Shown: one piece after another, positions 38,307 through 50,300 of the stretch
How the letters are laid out: every line of letters begins with the position of its first letter
How positions within the stretch are numbered: position 1 is the first letter of the stretch
Assembly: GCF_019175285.1 (NCBI RefSeq)
Contig: NC_056522.1
Span: forward strand, 35,154,193-35,218,192
Direction of reading: 5' to 3'
DNA: 64,000 nucleotides
From: Sceloporus undulatus
Lineage: Eukaryota > Chordata > Lepidosauria > Squamata > Phrynosomatidae
Position numbers and translations under genes: made by a program
The notes under the pieces: model-generated
The model's database searches: none
Seen by the model: only the letters and a program-made list of their open reading frames with translations
Told to the model about the DNA's origin: nothing

Positions 38307-41300
38307 GTGAGTTGTTGGGGATCCATGCTGGAGAAATAGCCCGGTATGGAACCGGTTTAACTCTTTCTCTGGCTCCTTTACTATGGAATTCTGGGAGTTG
38401 GAGTTTGTTGTGGGCCCGGAGCGAAGCGGAGCTTAAGGAAGGAAGGCCCCACGACAAACTCCAACTCCCAGAATTCCATAGCAAAGAGCCAGACAAAGAT
38501 TTTCTAGAGGATGTCGGGGATGCTTCGATTGAGAGTTCCTGCATGGCAGAGTGGGGTTGGACTGGGTGACCCTCTAGGATGCCATGTCTCCATCCCTGTG
38601 AGGCCCAGTGAAATCTCCCAGGAGCCGCATGGCCAGCAGGAGGAAGGTCCAGCCCATAAGAAAGACCCTCCATAGCCTCCGAACCGAGAACGGACAGCAA
38701 AATGGGGGCATGGACTAACATCTCCCATCCCCCCCCCTCTCTCTCTCTCTCTCTCTTGTGTGGATCTTAAACACTTTGCCTGATCAGCAACACTGGCATC
38801 TTCTCTCAGGCAATTGCTTAATTGCATTTTAGGGTGGTTTTATTCCTGATGTTTTGCCAGCATCTGTGGCTGGCATGAGAGAGAGAGAGTGGGGCATTTA
38901 GCTATTCATAGTATTTATAACCCACTCTTCAGAGTATATATATATGTATGTATGTATATATATATGTGTGTGTGTGTTATTTATTATTATTATTATCCTT
39001 TATTTCTAAAGCGCTGTAAATTTACACAGCGCTGTACATACAATCTTTTTAATTAGACGGTTCCCTGCCCTCAGGCTTACAATCTAAAAGACATGACACA
39101 AAAGGGGAAAGGAGTGGTGGTGGGGAAGGGGATCAGGTCCACCTCCGAGGCCTGGACCAAGGCAGATGGACTGGAGGAAGGGCTTGGCTTCTTAATGGAT
39201 GCTTAAAAGGAGTCTTCCTGGGTCAGAGAGGGGCTCGCCTCTGGGAACGCTTCTCTAAACAATATAGTCTTTCATTCACTATAAATACATAGTCTGTGAG
39301 CCTGTGTTGGGAGACGTGATTTCCATGCTGATCCCTGCATTGTTCTCTTGATGGCAGGGCCTCAGGGTGGGAAGATATGCAAAGAGGATTAGTGCCTGTT
39401 TAATCAGCGATCATTGTCTGCTGGGAAAACCCTTTTGGTGCACTTTTGTTGTTGCTGCCTTTGCTATATGGCCAACACAGCTGGCCCTGGAGGCTTCTGT
39501 TTCTAAGACCAATGCTCAAGTTTCAGGCCTTGTTATCCTTTACTAAATATAATGGGAGTGCATGCTGTTCTCTACAAAACCACAAGTGTTCCAATAAAAT
39601 ACTGTTAATGCTACCTTTTGAATGTATTTGGGGTGATATTTAGGCAGCATGCTGAGCCAATAACAATATTTAGCACATTCTTTAAAATTTTCCAGTTTTG
39701 GTTTTGTCTTTTTCTGGAAAACTGGCATCACTGAAAATAATACATTGTACATTTGCATTGAGAGCTGTACTGTACTATCAACTTGTTTGCAGAGTTTTCT
39801 GCTTGCTTTTCAGGAAAACCAAAGCATTAACAACCGATTATTATTCACTTCATAGTCTTTACTTTAAGAAGAAGAGCGCTCCCTCCGCGGAGTCCATCTG
39901 CCTTGGTCCAGGCCTCAGAGGGAGAGAAGAATGCTGGACCTGATCCCCTCCTCCACCCTCTATTATCCCCTCTGCTGTATGCTGCCCAGTTCCCAGTGAT
40001 TGGGCGGCATATAAATAAAACATATTATTATTATTATTATTATTTACTGCTGTATTTATTATTTAGGTCTGCCAGCCAGAATTTCCGTACAGCACCTTCT
40101 AAAGGGGTATTGTTGTGCTATAGAAGATGACTTTCCATCTTATGGAGAAATAGGGCTACCAGTTCCTCCTTTTGGGTGCACCTTTTCAACAGGTAAAGTA
40201 GAGGAAGTTGTCTCATTTGTGAACACCTATATATACTCGACTATAAGACGACCTCATGTGTAGCCCCAATTGCTTTTTGTAGAGAGGCGGGATACATATT
40301 ATTATTATTATCATTATTATTATTAGTCAAGGGCAGATTTTGGGGCCAAAATTATGGATTTTGATATGACCTCTGGATAAGTTGCAGGTAAAGTTTAGGG
40401 GCGTGTAACCAAGGATGTAAAGGATGATGCAAAGGAAAGTGATGCCAAAGGACTTAGAAAATTCTGGCAGGCATCACTGTTTGTGCTCATCCTAAAGGCT
40501 GGATGGATGAGAGAGTAGAGGGGAGCCATGCTTCTTTTTGGTGCTCCCAGGATGGACTGTGCTCTTGCCTTTTATTCAGAGAAAGGGGATAGGGATGGCT
40601 CCTTTTATATATAGATAAGAGTTAAAGTACAGTACTTCTATGGACCCGTGAATAAATCGACCCAGGGTTTTTTGGGTCAATATTTTGACTAAAATTTCTA
40701 GACATATACATGAGTATATACAGTATTTGTTGCTTTTTTCTTTTGCGTTTAGATAAAGATTAGGAGTCTTGAGCTTCCAGAATGAATAAGAAATGAACTA
40801 AGTGATGTACAGGCATATCTCAGTTAACAAAGGCCCCATAACAAAGGACTGGAGTGTGTCTTTGGTGCAGCTTCTGGACTGTTAGGATGCATGCATCATT
40901 TAAACAGCATACTGACAAAGTGACTCAAAGCAGCTTTATCTTGGCCTTTCTGTATGGGGCCAATGTTGATCTGTTCCTAGGCTTTCCTTTACTTTTTTAA
41001 TAGAACTTTGGCACCAGAGTTAGAAATAACATAGAAAGAATAGGGATAAGTTTCTCCACCACAAAAAAGAACATGTTTCAAGGGCCATTTTGTTCAAAAC
41101 TAACAGTATGTAAATGTGAAACAAAACAACCAGGTCAGGTAAATGTGCCCTATGCCTTTTTAAAGCTTTTAAAACACACAAATTTCATTTCATTATTTTT
41201 CAGCTTCAGGTGCACAACATATCCTTGCCGTTGCAAATGAAGAGGGAATCGTTAGACTGTATGATACTCATACTCAAAAAACGTACAGAAAAGTTTTTGG

Positions 41301-44300
41301 AGGTAAGCAGAACACTTGATTGTTACCTGTGCTGAATTCTGATAGATGCAGGGAAAAATTTGTGTCTCCTTTGACTTTGACATTTTTCAAAAACTGAATT
41401 TCGTAGTGTGCAAAAAGTTTTTCAAAATAAGCAGACTCTTTTAACTCTAACTTTGACTCTTACTTATTTCTGCCGATGGTATGAAAAACCTTTAGTGTTA
41501 ATGCCTTCTCTTGCTGCAGCCTTCTTTCTCCCTCTTGGTTTTCCTACTCTGCTCTTCGATTTCCCTCCTGAAGACTTTATCATAGGAAACTATTTTAGTA
41601 TAATGATGATTATTATTATTAACCTTTATTTATAAAGCGCTGTAAATTTACACAGCGCTATACATACAACCTTTTAGTTAGATGGTTCCCTGCCCGCAGG
41701 TTTACAATCTAAAAAGACACGACACAAAAGGAGACGGGAGAGGTGGTGGGGAAGGGGATCAGGTCTGGCAGTTTTTCTCTACCTCCGAGGCCTGAACCAA
41801 GGCAGATGGACTGGAGGGAGGGCTTGGGTTCTTAATGGATGATCAAAAGGAGAAGGGAATGACAGTAGGGAAGGGGGAAAGATGATATTTGAGAATTCAC
41901 ACTGTTGTACAAAGTGCACAAGATAATCATCCCCTTACTGGATTGTAAATTTGGCAAAGACAATTGTTATCTTTCTTCATGATCAGATAATAATAATAAT
42001 AATTTGTTTTATTTATATACCGCTATTCCAAAGATCATAGCGGTGAACAGCAAGTAAGCTAATTAGCAAGTAAGCTAATTTGCCCCCAACAGTCTGGGTA
42101 CTCATTTTAGTGACCTCGGAAGGATGCAAGCCTGAGTCGAGCTTGGGCCCTTTTGCTGGTATTGAACTCGCAACCTTGTGGTTTCGAGTGAATGGCTGCA
42201 GTACAGNNNNNNNNNNNNNNNNNNNNNNNNNNNNNNNNNNNNNNNNNNNNNNNNNNNNNNNNNNNNNNNNNNNNNNNNNNNNNNNNNNNNNNNNNNNNNN
42301 NNNNNNTTTATATACCGCTATTCCAAAGATCATAGCGGTGACAGCAAGTAAGCTAATTAGCAAGTAAGCTAATTTGCCCCCAACAGTCTGGGTACTCATT
42401 TTAGTGACCTCGGAAGGATGCAAGCCTGAGTCGAGCTTGGGCCCTTTTGCTGGTATTGAACTCGCAACCTTGTGGTTTCGAGTGAATGGCTGCAGTACAG
42501 GCATTTAACCACTGCACCACCAGATGTTCTATTCTGAAAGATACCATCATACTTAAAGTTAATGTGTGCTTCTTTTTTGCTTTCAGAGTGGCAAGCTCAT
42601 TCAAATGCTGTTTTTGATCTTGCCTGGATGCCCAAAGAACACACAATTGTGAGTATAGTATTATCTCTTCTTTATGTGTAACAGAATTTAAGAGAAGTCA
42701 AACTCCAGTGCTCTTTCTATTTGACTGTAATCCAGCAAGAACATAAGAGAATGTATGCCAACAAATGGAGGGATCTATGGATTGATGTTTCTTGGGTCCA
42801 GGAATTGAGTAAACAGCATGTCATGAATGGGTATGTAGAGAGATCTTGTAGCACCTTGGAGACTAGCATGGCCATAAAGCCCGAAAAACCCACAAAAATC
42901 TATGAAAGAAAAAAGTTGGCAGCATGAGCTTTCTGAGACTTCAGTTACTTCCTCAGATGCTTTTGGTGGAGTAGAAGCCAGGGACAGACATATATATGCC
43001 ATAGGTATGTAAAAATGTCAATTCAAATTCAAAATCCTTTGGGTATGGAAATGAAGTAGCAACTTCAGTTTTAACAACAGTCATTTGTGGACAAAGACAT
43101 AGCCTTTGGATATGGAAATGAGATGGCAAGACCAGTTTGGCCTTGGAAACTTGCCTGCAGGAGGGGAGAATAGATGAGTGGAGGATGCCCCCATGAGGGT
43201 GGGGTCAGATAGTGTTGAAATGGGTGTATTAGCCAAGAAGCCATTGTCCCTGTTCAAACCATTGCTGAGGGACTGTAGTTTATGGATGAATTCCAATTCT
43301 GCTGTTTTTTGTTTGTTTTTATTTATATACCGCTATTCCAAAGATCATAGTGGTGAACAGCAAGTAAGCTAATTAGCAAGTAAGCTAATTTGCCCCCAAC
43401 AGTCTGGGTCAGGTAGGCAGCCTTTTTGAGCCGGGGGGCCGGGTTGCTGTCCCTCAGACAACTGGGGGGCCGAAGCCAAAAAACAAATAATTAATTTTTT
43501 TTTTTTTTTTTACAAAATTAATTAAATAAATAAACCGGGACAAATATAAGACAAAATTTTCAAATGGAGGACACTTTTTTAAAAAAAAAAATGGAGGACA
43601 CGCAAAAAAATTGTTAAATTTGTTTAAAAAATGTTAATATAAATGCATGTTTCGGAGGCTTCTATAGACAATTGCCCCCCTTGCCTGCCGCTTGCCCACC
43701 TCCTCCTGATAGGCCAAAGGCCCCACATCCTCACACAAGAGGCCAAAGGCTCCGGCGGCAATTGGCGGCAGGACCGGGCTGGGGCCGGTCCCAAGGCCTT
43801 GCCGGGCTGCATCTGGCCCGCGGGCCGCAGGTTGCCTACCCCTGGTCTGGGTATTCATTTGCAAGCCTGAGTCGAGCTTGGGCCCTTTTGCTGGTCTTGA
43901 ACTTGCAACCTTGTGGTTTTGAGTGAATGGCTGCAGTACAGGCATTTAACCACTGCGCCACCAGGGCTCCTTTTCAGGGTTTCTCTTTCCAATCTACATT
44001 TGTAGTTTTTTTGTTCAAGGACCACTTTTATGAGGATCAACATGGAATGCTCAGGGAGATTGGAATGTTCTGCCACCGGTTTTTGTCTATTCCCATTCCT
44101 AATGTCTGATTTATGTCAATTTATCCTCTAGTGCAGGGACTGGCCTGTTTGCCCAATGTACAGTGCTGATGGACACTGCTGACATAGTATGGCACAAATC
44201 ACATTGGATGCCCTAATATGTCATCAGTGTATATCAGCACTCTACAAGTTTCCTGGAAAGAAAAACAAATATATTTCAACTGGTTCCTGCAATAGATAGC

Positions 44301-47300
44301 TTGCAAAGCACTGGACAAGATGACTTCCAATACCCTTCTAACTCTATTAAATCTTTAAGGTGTTTCTCTTGCATTCAGAGTATTGGGACACATTAGCTGC
44401 ATTTCTATTATCATTCAGTCTTCTGCCCTCAAGCCAATCCATGTATATGCTTGCTACCTTCTGAGGCAGCAGTTCTCTTCATGCTTGCTTGAGAAGGGCT
44501 GAAACAGACGGCCCAAAAACACTAGATTGGGGCTGTGGCGGAACCCCAGCAACCCCACATCATGCCTTCAACCCAATGTTTTTCTGGCACGAAAAACTGG
44601 CAGAGACCCACTCCTTTCTGTGCTGGGAAAATGGTGCCTTTGCTGCTGCTGTAGTAATTTATCAGAGCCCATGTGGCATCTAAACACTGTGCTGCTGAAA
44701 ACCACCACCGTGTGGGCAGCGGGGCATCTTGGGCGGGGTGGATCGTGTTTACGCCACGCCCCCAAACCACTGGGAAGATGCCGCATTTTGCCAGTCTATT
44801 TTCCCCCTTAGTCCCATTGAAAGATCAGTTTTTGGCTTCAAAAGACTCAGTCTCAATATGTTAATAGTGTCTTAAGGTACTAAATGACTTGTTCTCTCTT
44901 ACTGCATAGAATAACTAATTCATGTTTATCTCTCAGGTTACTGCCTCAGGAGACCAGACAGCGAAACTGTGGGATGCTATGACTGAAGAATTGCTGGGGG
45001 TATGCAAAGGACATCAGTGCAGTCTCAAGTCAGTTGCTTTCTCTAAATTTGAGAAAGGTAAGTCATCATCAGTAAATCTTGGCATTTCTCTTTTGAGAGG
45101 AGGAGAACAAGTGGAACATAAGAGTTGCCCTGTTGTCAGCTGAGTTGAGTGTAATGGAAGCAGATTTCCCCATGTACATCAAAGGTTTTCCTTTCCCTCC
45201 TCCTTTCCATCAGCAGAGCCATGATGCCCATGCAGCAAAGCCATGATGGGGAGTATTCTGGCCCAGACACTGCCCCAAGTTCCCCGTTACCTGAGCACTC
45301 CAGAGCGATGCTAGGCAGCTGTTTACACAGTGTACCAATGTGCTACCTGGTGCAGATGTTGCTGTCATAGGTTTCTCCCTCTGAGGTTAAAAACAAGTCA
45401 CCCAGACTAAATCATATGACTGGGTGCCTTGTTGTGATTTCAGAGGAAGTTTTTTCTGGAAGTTCTAGAACAAAAGGTGAGGTTTTAAAAAACCAGTTTA
45501 AGGAAAGGATGGCCTGGATTCAATGTGGAACTGGCCTTCTCTTGTGAAGACCATCTTAGTTGAATCTGGCACTGCCCCATGAAGATAGGTTGCAGCGAGG
45601 GCAAACCAGTTTCAATTGTCCATGTAGACATGCCCATGTCAGCTCTTTTTAAAACCTAATTGCGTTGCAGAGCGTGTGGCAGAGGGGTGATCTTAGCCTG
45701 GATTGATGGGTCCTTTCTGTAGACCTGGTCATACCCCTTGGCCAAGATAAAGACTTCTTCATAGGAACTTACTATTGGCTGTCTTTTTTTTTCATTAATG
45801 AGTCCCATTTTTATATTTCACAGCGGTGTTCTGTACTGGAGGAAGAGATGGAAACATAATGGTCTGGGATGTTCGATGCAATAAGAAAGGTATACTATAT
45901 ATCTACTTATTTTCTCCTCTCCCCAGTACCTTGCCTTCATAAAGTTTTGTAAAGTTTTTCCCCCTGCAGAGGTATAAATATAGCCTTGAAATTTAGAGGA
46001 TGACTAGTTAATATTATGCATGCAAGTGTGGTGCTTCTTTTAACATTGCTTCTTGAAACTGCTTTCCAGATGGATTTTACAGACAGGTGAAACAAATAAG
46101 TGGTGCCCACAACGTAACAGACAAGCAGACACCATCTAATCTAAAGAAGAAGAAGCAGAGCGTAAGAGGGCTTGCTCCGTCAGTGGTAAGGATCTAGAAG
46201 TTACAGAATATCTTGCTTTTTTAAAAGGCTAGTTCTGTAAGACATTCTAAATCTGTAACAATTGAAATCTCACTGGGCTCAAAAGTAAACTGTGGAAGTA
46301 ATAAATGCTAGGTGGAATAAGTGAGCAAAGGCTTCAGTAATAATTATGCTGAAAGGTGGCTGAAGGGAAAAAAGGAGTGCTGTGACATCACAAGACAGTT
46401 TTGTTCGGATTTCCACAAAACAATTGTTTTTTCTCAGTGCCAAAACACACTGCAGAAATAATCCAGTTTGAGACCATTTTAAGAGAATCCTGGGAATTGT
46501 AGTTTATTGTGGCACCAGAGCTCTCTGACAGAGAAGGCTATATGTCACACAAAACTACCATTCTCAGAATTCCCTAGCTTTGAGCCAAGGCAGTTAAAGC
46601 AGTCTCAAACTGGATTATTTCTGCAGTGTGTTTTGGCCCTCAGTCTGGCACGCAAACATCTTTCTTTTCCTCTTGTGTGTCCTCTTATGTGGTTTCTTTC
46701 ACTTACACCCCCAAAAACAACACATTCACCCAGAATCATCAGAGGCCACTTGTACACCCGTAGAGACCTATATCTGTCCTCTGTACTGTATTCAGTGTTG
46801 ATTAATCACTGATATACCTACTTGTAGTAGGTATACAACCTACAACCTTACCTCTTATATGTTTTCTTTTGTTCATGACTGTTATGTGTAGATTAAATAT
46901 TTATGATGGAGCCACTGTATCAGTCTGTAGCACTATAGTGCTAGTCATCAGTAAATGAGGGATAATTTCATTAACAGTAAAGAAGAAAAAGCAGTTTGTT
47001 AAACTATGTTTATTGAGAATGCCAAGACAAATCAGTGCAGAAAGGAACCGTTTTCTTATCTTTTAAGGACTTTCAGCAAAGTGTGACAGTGGTGCTACTT
47101 CAGGATGAACACACCTTAATTTCAGCAGGGGCAGTTGATGGGTAAGAACACCATTTTTGAAAAAGTTTTAAAAACCCTTCTTAACTCTCCTGTGTTGAAC
47201 TGAGGACATTTAAGAGATATGTGTGTTACAGACTTATTGAATGCCTCTTATATTGGACTTTTAATTCATAATGAGTGTTACCATAGTAGAGCCTACTCCT

Positions 47301-50300
47301 GCTGAGGTAACTCTCTTGTATTCAGATAACAACTCTTTGAAAACATTTCAGGATGTGTCTAATAGTTGAGAACTTACTGTTGCTTGCCGTCAAGTCGTTT
47401 CCGACTTCAAGCGACCCTATCACAGGGTTTTCTTGGCAAGATTTATTTAGAGGACGTTTGCCACTGCTTTCCCTTGAAGCTGAGAGCATGTGACTTGCCC
47501 AAGTGCATTTCTTGACTGAGCTGGGAATCAAACCCTGGTCTCTAGAGTCGTAGTCCAACACCCAAACCACTATACTGTGCTGTCTGTCTGAGAAGATACT
47601 ACTTTAAAGTGTTGCTGCTGTTGTGTGCATTCAAATCATTTCCAACTTATGCTGATCCTCAGGGGAAATCACAGGGTTTTCTGGGGCTGAGAGTGTGTGA
47701 GTTGCCTGAGGTCATCCAGTGGGGTGCCAGAGTTGAGCAGGAAAACAAACCCTGACCTCCAGAGTCATAGTTCAGTGCTCAAACCACTATACCCGTGATG
47801 GCGAACCTATGCGACACTATTTTGCCAAGCATGGGCCGACAGAGGGAGGAACAGGCATGTGCGTTCCCATTCCTCCTCCTCCTTGCCTTTTCTTGGCTTC
47901 CAGCTTTCTCTCCAAGATAGCTGGAAGCCAAAAAATGGCGCTGGGGAGAAGGAGCCAGAGGCCCTAGCAACATGCTCTGTAGGACTACAGTGGTACCCCA
48001 GGATACGAATGCGCCGCCTTACGAAATTTCCGGGTTACGAAAAAATCAATTGAAAAAAACTGTTCCGGGTTACGAAGGTTATTTCGGGTTACGAAAGAAA
48101 TTTTGGTGCTTTTCGGCGCTTTTTCGCACCAAATCGCGGCTTTTCCCCATTAGCGCCTATGGGTTTTCGGCTTGCGAAAGCTTTTCGGGTTACGAAAGCG
48201 GCGGCGGAACGAATTAAATTCGTAACCCGGGGTAAGCCTGTACAACCATCCACCCCAGATGGTATTGAGAGAGGCATCCTCATGCATGATGGAGAGCAAC
48301 AGTCCTGATGACTGAGCCAGCACTCCGTATATTGGCTTGTCTGTTTGTTCATTACAAAGTTAGATTTGCAGGATGGCTGAGGAGCTCACAGGTAATCATT
48401 TTAGTATGCTGCATCTGACTTTGGCATAACAGGCTTTTAAAAATGAAACCCTTTATTTCAACCAGTGTTAGCCGCACAGCTTTGTACAGATTAAATGGAC
48501 GTTTAGAGTTCATTGCATGCCTTGTCTTGAATAATGCAATAAAGCAACTTTAGTTTAAAAAATGAAGTAGAAAGCATTATCATGGTGGCTGATTTTTCAA
48601 GCTCTAATGAAATAAAATCTCATTTTTCTGGCTAGGTAATGATTTTATGCTAGATGTTTCATTGCTGAATGTGTTAGAGAAATGGAAGAAGCCATTAATG
48701 TTGTGTACTAGTCAGTCATTGTCACTCACTTTTAATACATTTGTTAAAGGCATGTTGGGTTAATTGATCATACAGAAAGTTGTATTGTCCTTGGTGCTGC
48801 ATACAAATGAAATAAATAAAAATAATAAATAAATGAAAATGGACAGTGATGCAGAACCTCTGTCTCAAATTTTAGTGTCATCAAGGTATGGGACTTGCGA
48901 AAGAACTACACCACTTACCGTCAGGATCCATTACCTTCCAGGTCTTTCGGCTATCCTGGGAATAGCACACGTAAACTAGGTATGTTGGAAACAATCTCTC
49001 TCAATCTCTGTTTGTCTCTTAAATACTGACTAATTTGCATTCCCACACTAGAGTTATGCCTTTGTCTGATTCTCTGGATCCGTCTTAAGTTTTGGCACTG
49101 AAAATGGCATGTTGATGAGCTGTATCAAAAGAAGTCATGTAATGGATTGGCTTTCTGGGGCTGGAGTTTTAAAGGCATTGTATTTCAACAATTTTGTTGT
49201 TAACTAGAATACTGGTTGCAGATGTTAGTGTTTACATATTTGGGAACTACTGTTTAATTCTATGGAAATCATCTTAAATGGTGATACAGCCATCTTTCAT
49301 TGGTTCCTGTGCTTCACAAAATCTATGCCAGAGGTGGACAAAGTGTGGTCCTCTTGATGTAGCTGAACTATAATTCTCAACATATCTCACAACTGGCTCT
49401 GCTGGCAAGGACTGATGGGAGTTGCAGTTCAGCAATATCTAGAGACCCATACTTTACCCCGTGCTTAGTTGTGGCATCCCTGGGGAGTACGGCCTACACC
49501 AGGTGACACCGTCGGGCCCTCCTCCGACTACGGGATGAGAAGAGGCAGGCATGCCCTTCCTGGCTTCATCACAGCTGCAACTTCCTCTTCAGGTGGCCGC
49601 CACCATGGCAAAAGAGAAGGACAAACGCATCCTTTTGGCTGTCCCCACAAACCAAGTGACACCTGCCATTGCCCTTAATTAAACCACTGTGACATAATGG
49701 ATTTCTTAGCATGTTAGTATGACACACCATCTGTTGACTCCACCATAAACTAATAGTCTTCATGAATTGACTCCACCATAATCTAATAGACTTCATGAAT
49801 TATTATTATTATTATTAACCTTTATTTATAAAGCACTAGACGGTTCCCTGCCCTCAGGCTTACAATCTAAAACGGCACCACACAAAAGGAGAAGGGAGTA
49901 GTGGTGGGAACAAAGTAAAATCTGGAAAGATGGCGGTATTGTTAGAGCCAGCATGATGTAGTTGCTGAAATGTTGGACTAGGAGTATGGGAGACCAGGTT
50001 TGAATCCTTAAATTCTTTCCATTATCTTCCATCAGATAAAACTGGGGGAAGACTTTGTCTTTCCATGTCCAGAAACCTTAGCCCTTATTAGTTATTTTGT
50101 GGTTTGGTAATTTAGGGGGGTAAAGACAGGCAGAAAGGAGCGCTGAGACGCCGGCAACAATGCACTCCAAAAAGGAGCTGCGGAATGCATCTCCTTTCTG
50201 CGCCACTGCCAAGGTGCCATTAGTGCCCTGGAGCGACTAAAATGGTGAAGGGTCTAGAAACCAGGCCCTATGAGGAATGATTTAGGGAGCTGGGGATGTT

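Larger units (their letters stand above)
37440..38310. promoter_or_regulatory. CpG island and bidirectional INTS7/DTL promoter
   Basis: A CpG-dense stretch of about 0.87 kb covers both start codons, which are 658 bp apart. It has no TATA box that I can see. NRF1-like, CCAAT, GC-box and E2F-like motifs are concentrated here, the usual make-up of a shared housekeeping/cell-cycle promoter. The exact transcription starts cannot be read from sequence. Confidence 0.9.
42833..44235 (-). mobile_element. Degraded retroelement of a second PLE-like type, with nested SINE and hAT
   Basis: Read on the minus strand, a short open part has EFIHKLQSLSNGLNRDNGF (about 43240-43296), resembling the WI..L.T..P.GLN end of PLE proteins. 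Other shared strings are catgagctttctgagacttc near 42925 and gcccaatgtacagtgctgat near 44152. It is interrupted by a Sauria SINE, which is itself interrupted by a hAT. Classification is tentative. Confidence 0.5.

Noticed and set aside
38201-38569. Upstream-extended protein starting before the DTL ATG
   Set aside because: The frame is part of the CpG-rich leader and reads on into intron 1; the ATG at 38261 joins exon 2 in phase.
43643-43926. Open frames across the hAT copy at 43.4 kb (also 7.5 kb)
   Set aside because: They repeat at both hAT copies and match no known protein; they are by-products of GC-rich repeat ends.
44922-45143. Longer DTL exon 5 reading through its donor
   Set aside because: The frame continues by chance; the conserved FEK|AVFCTGG boundary and a good donor place the exon end at 45057.
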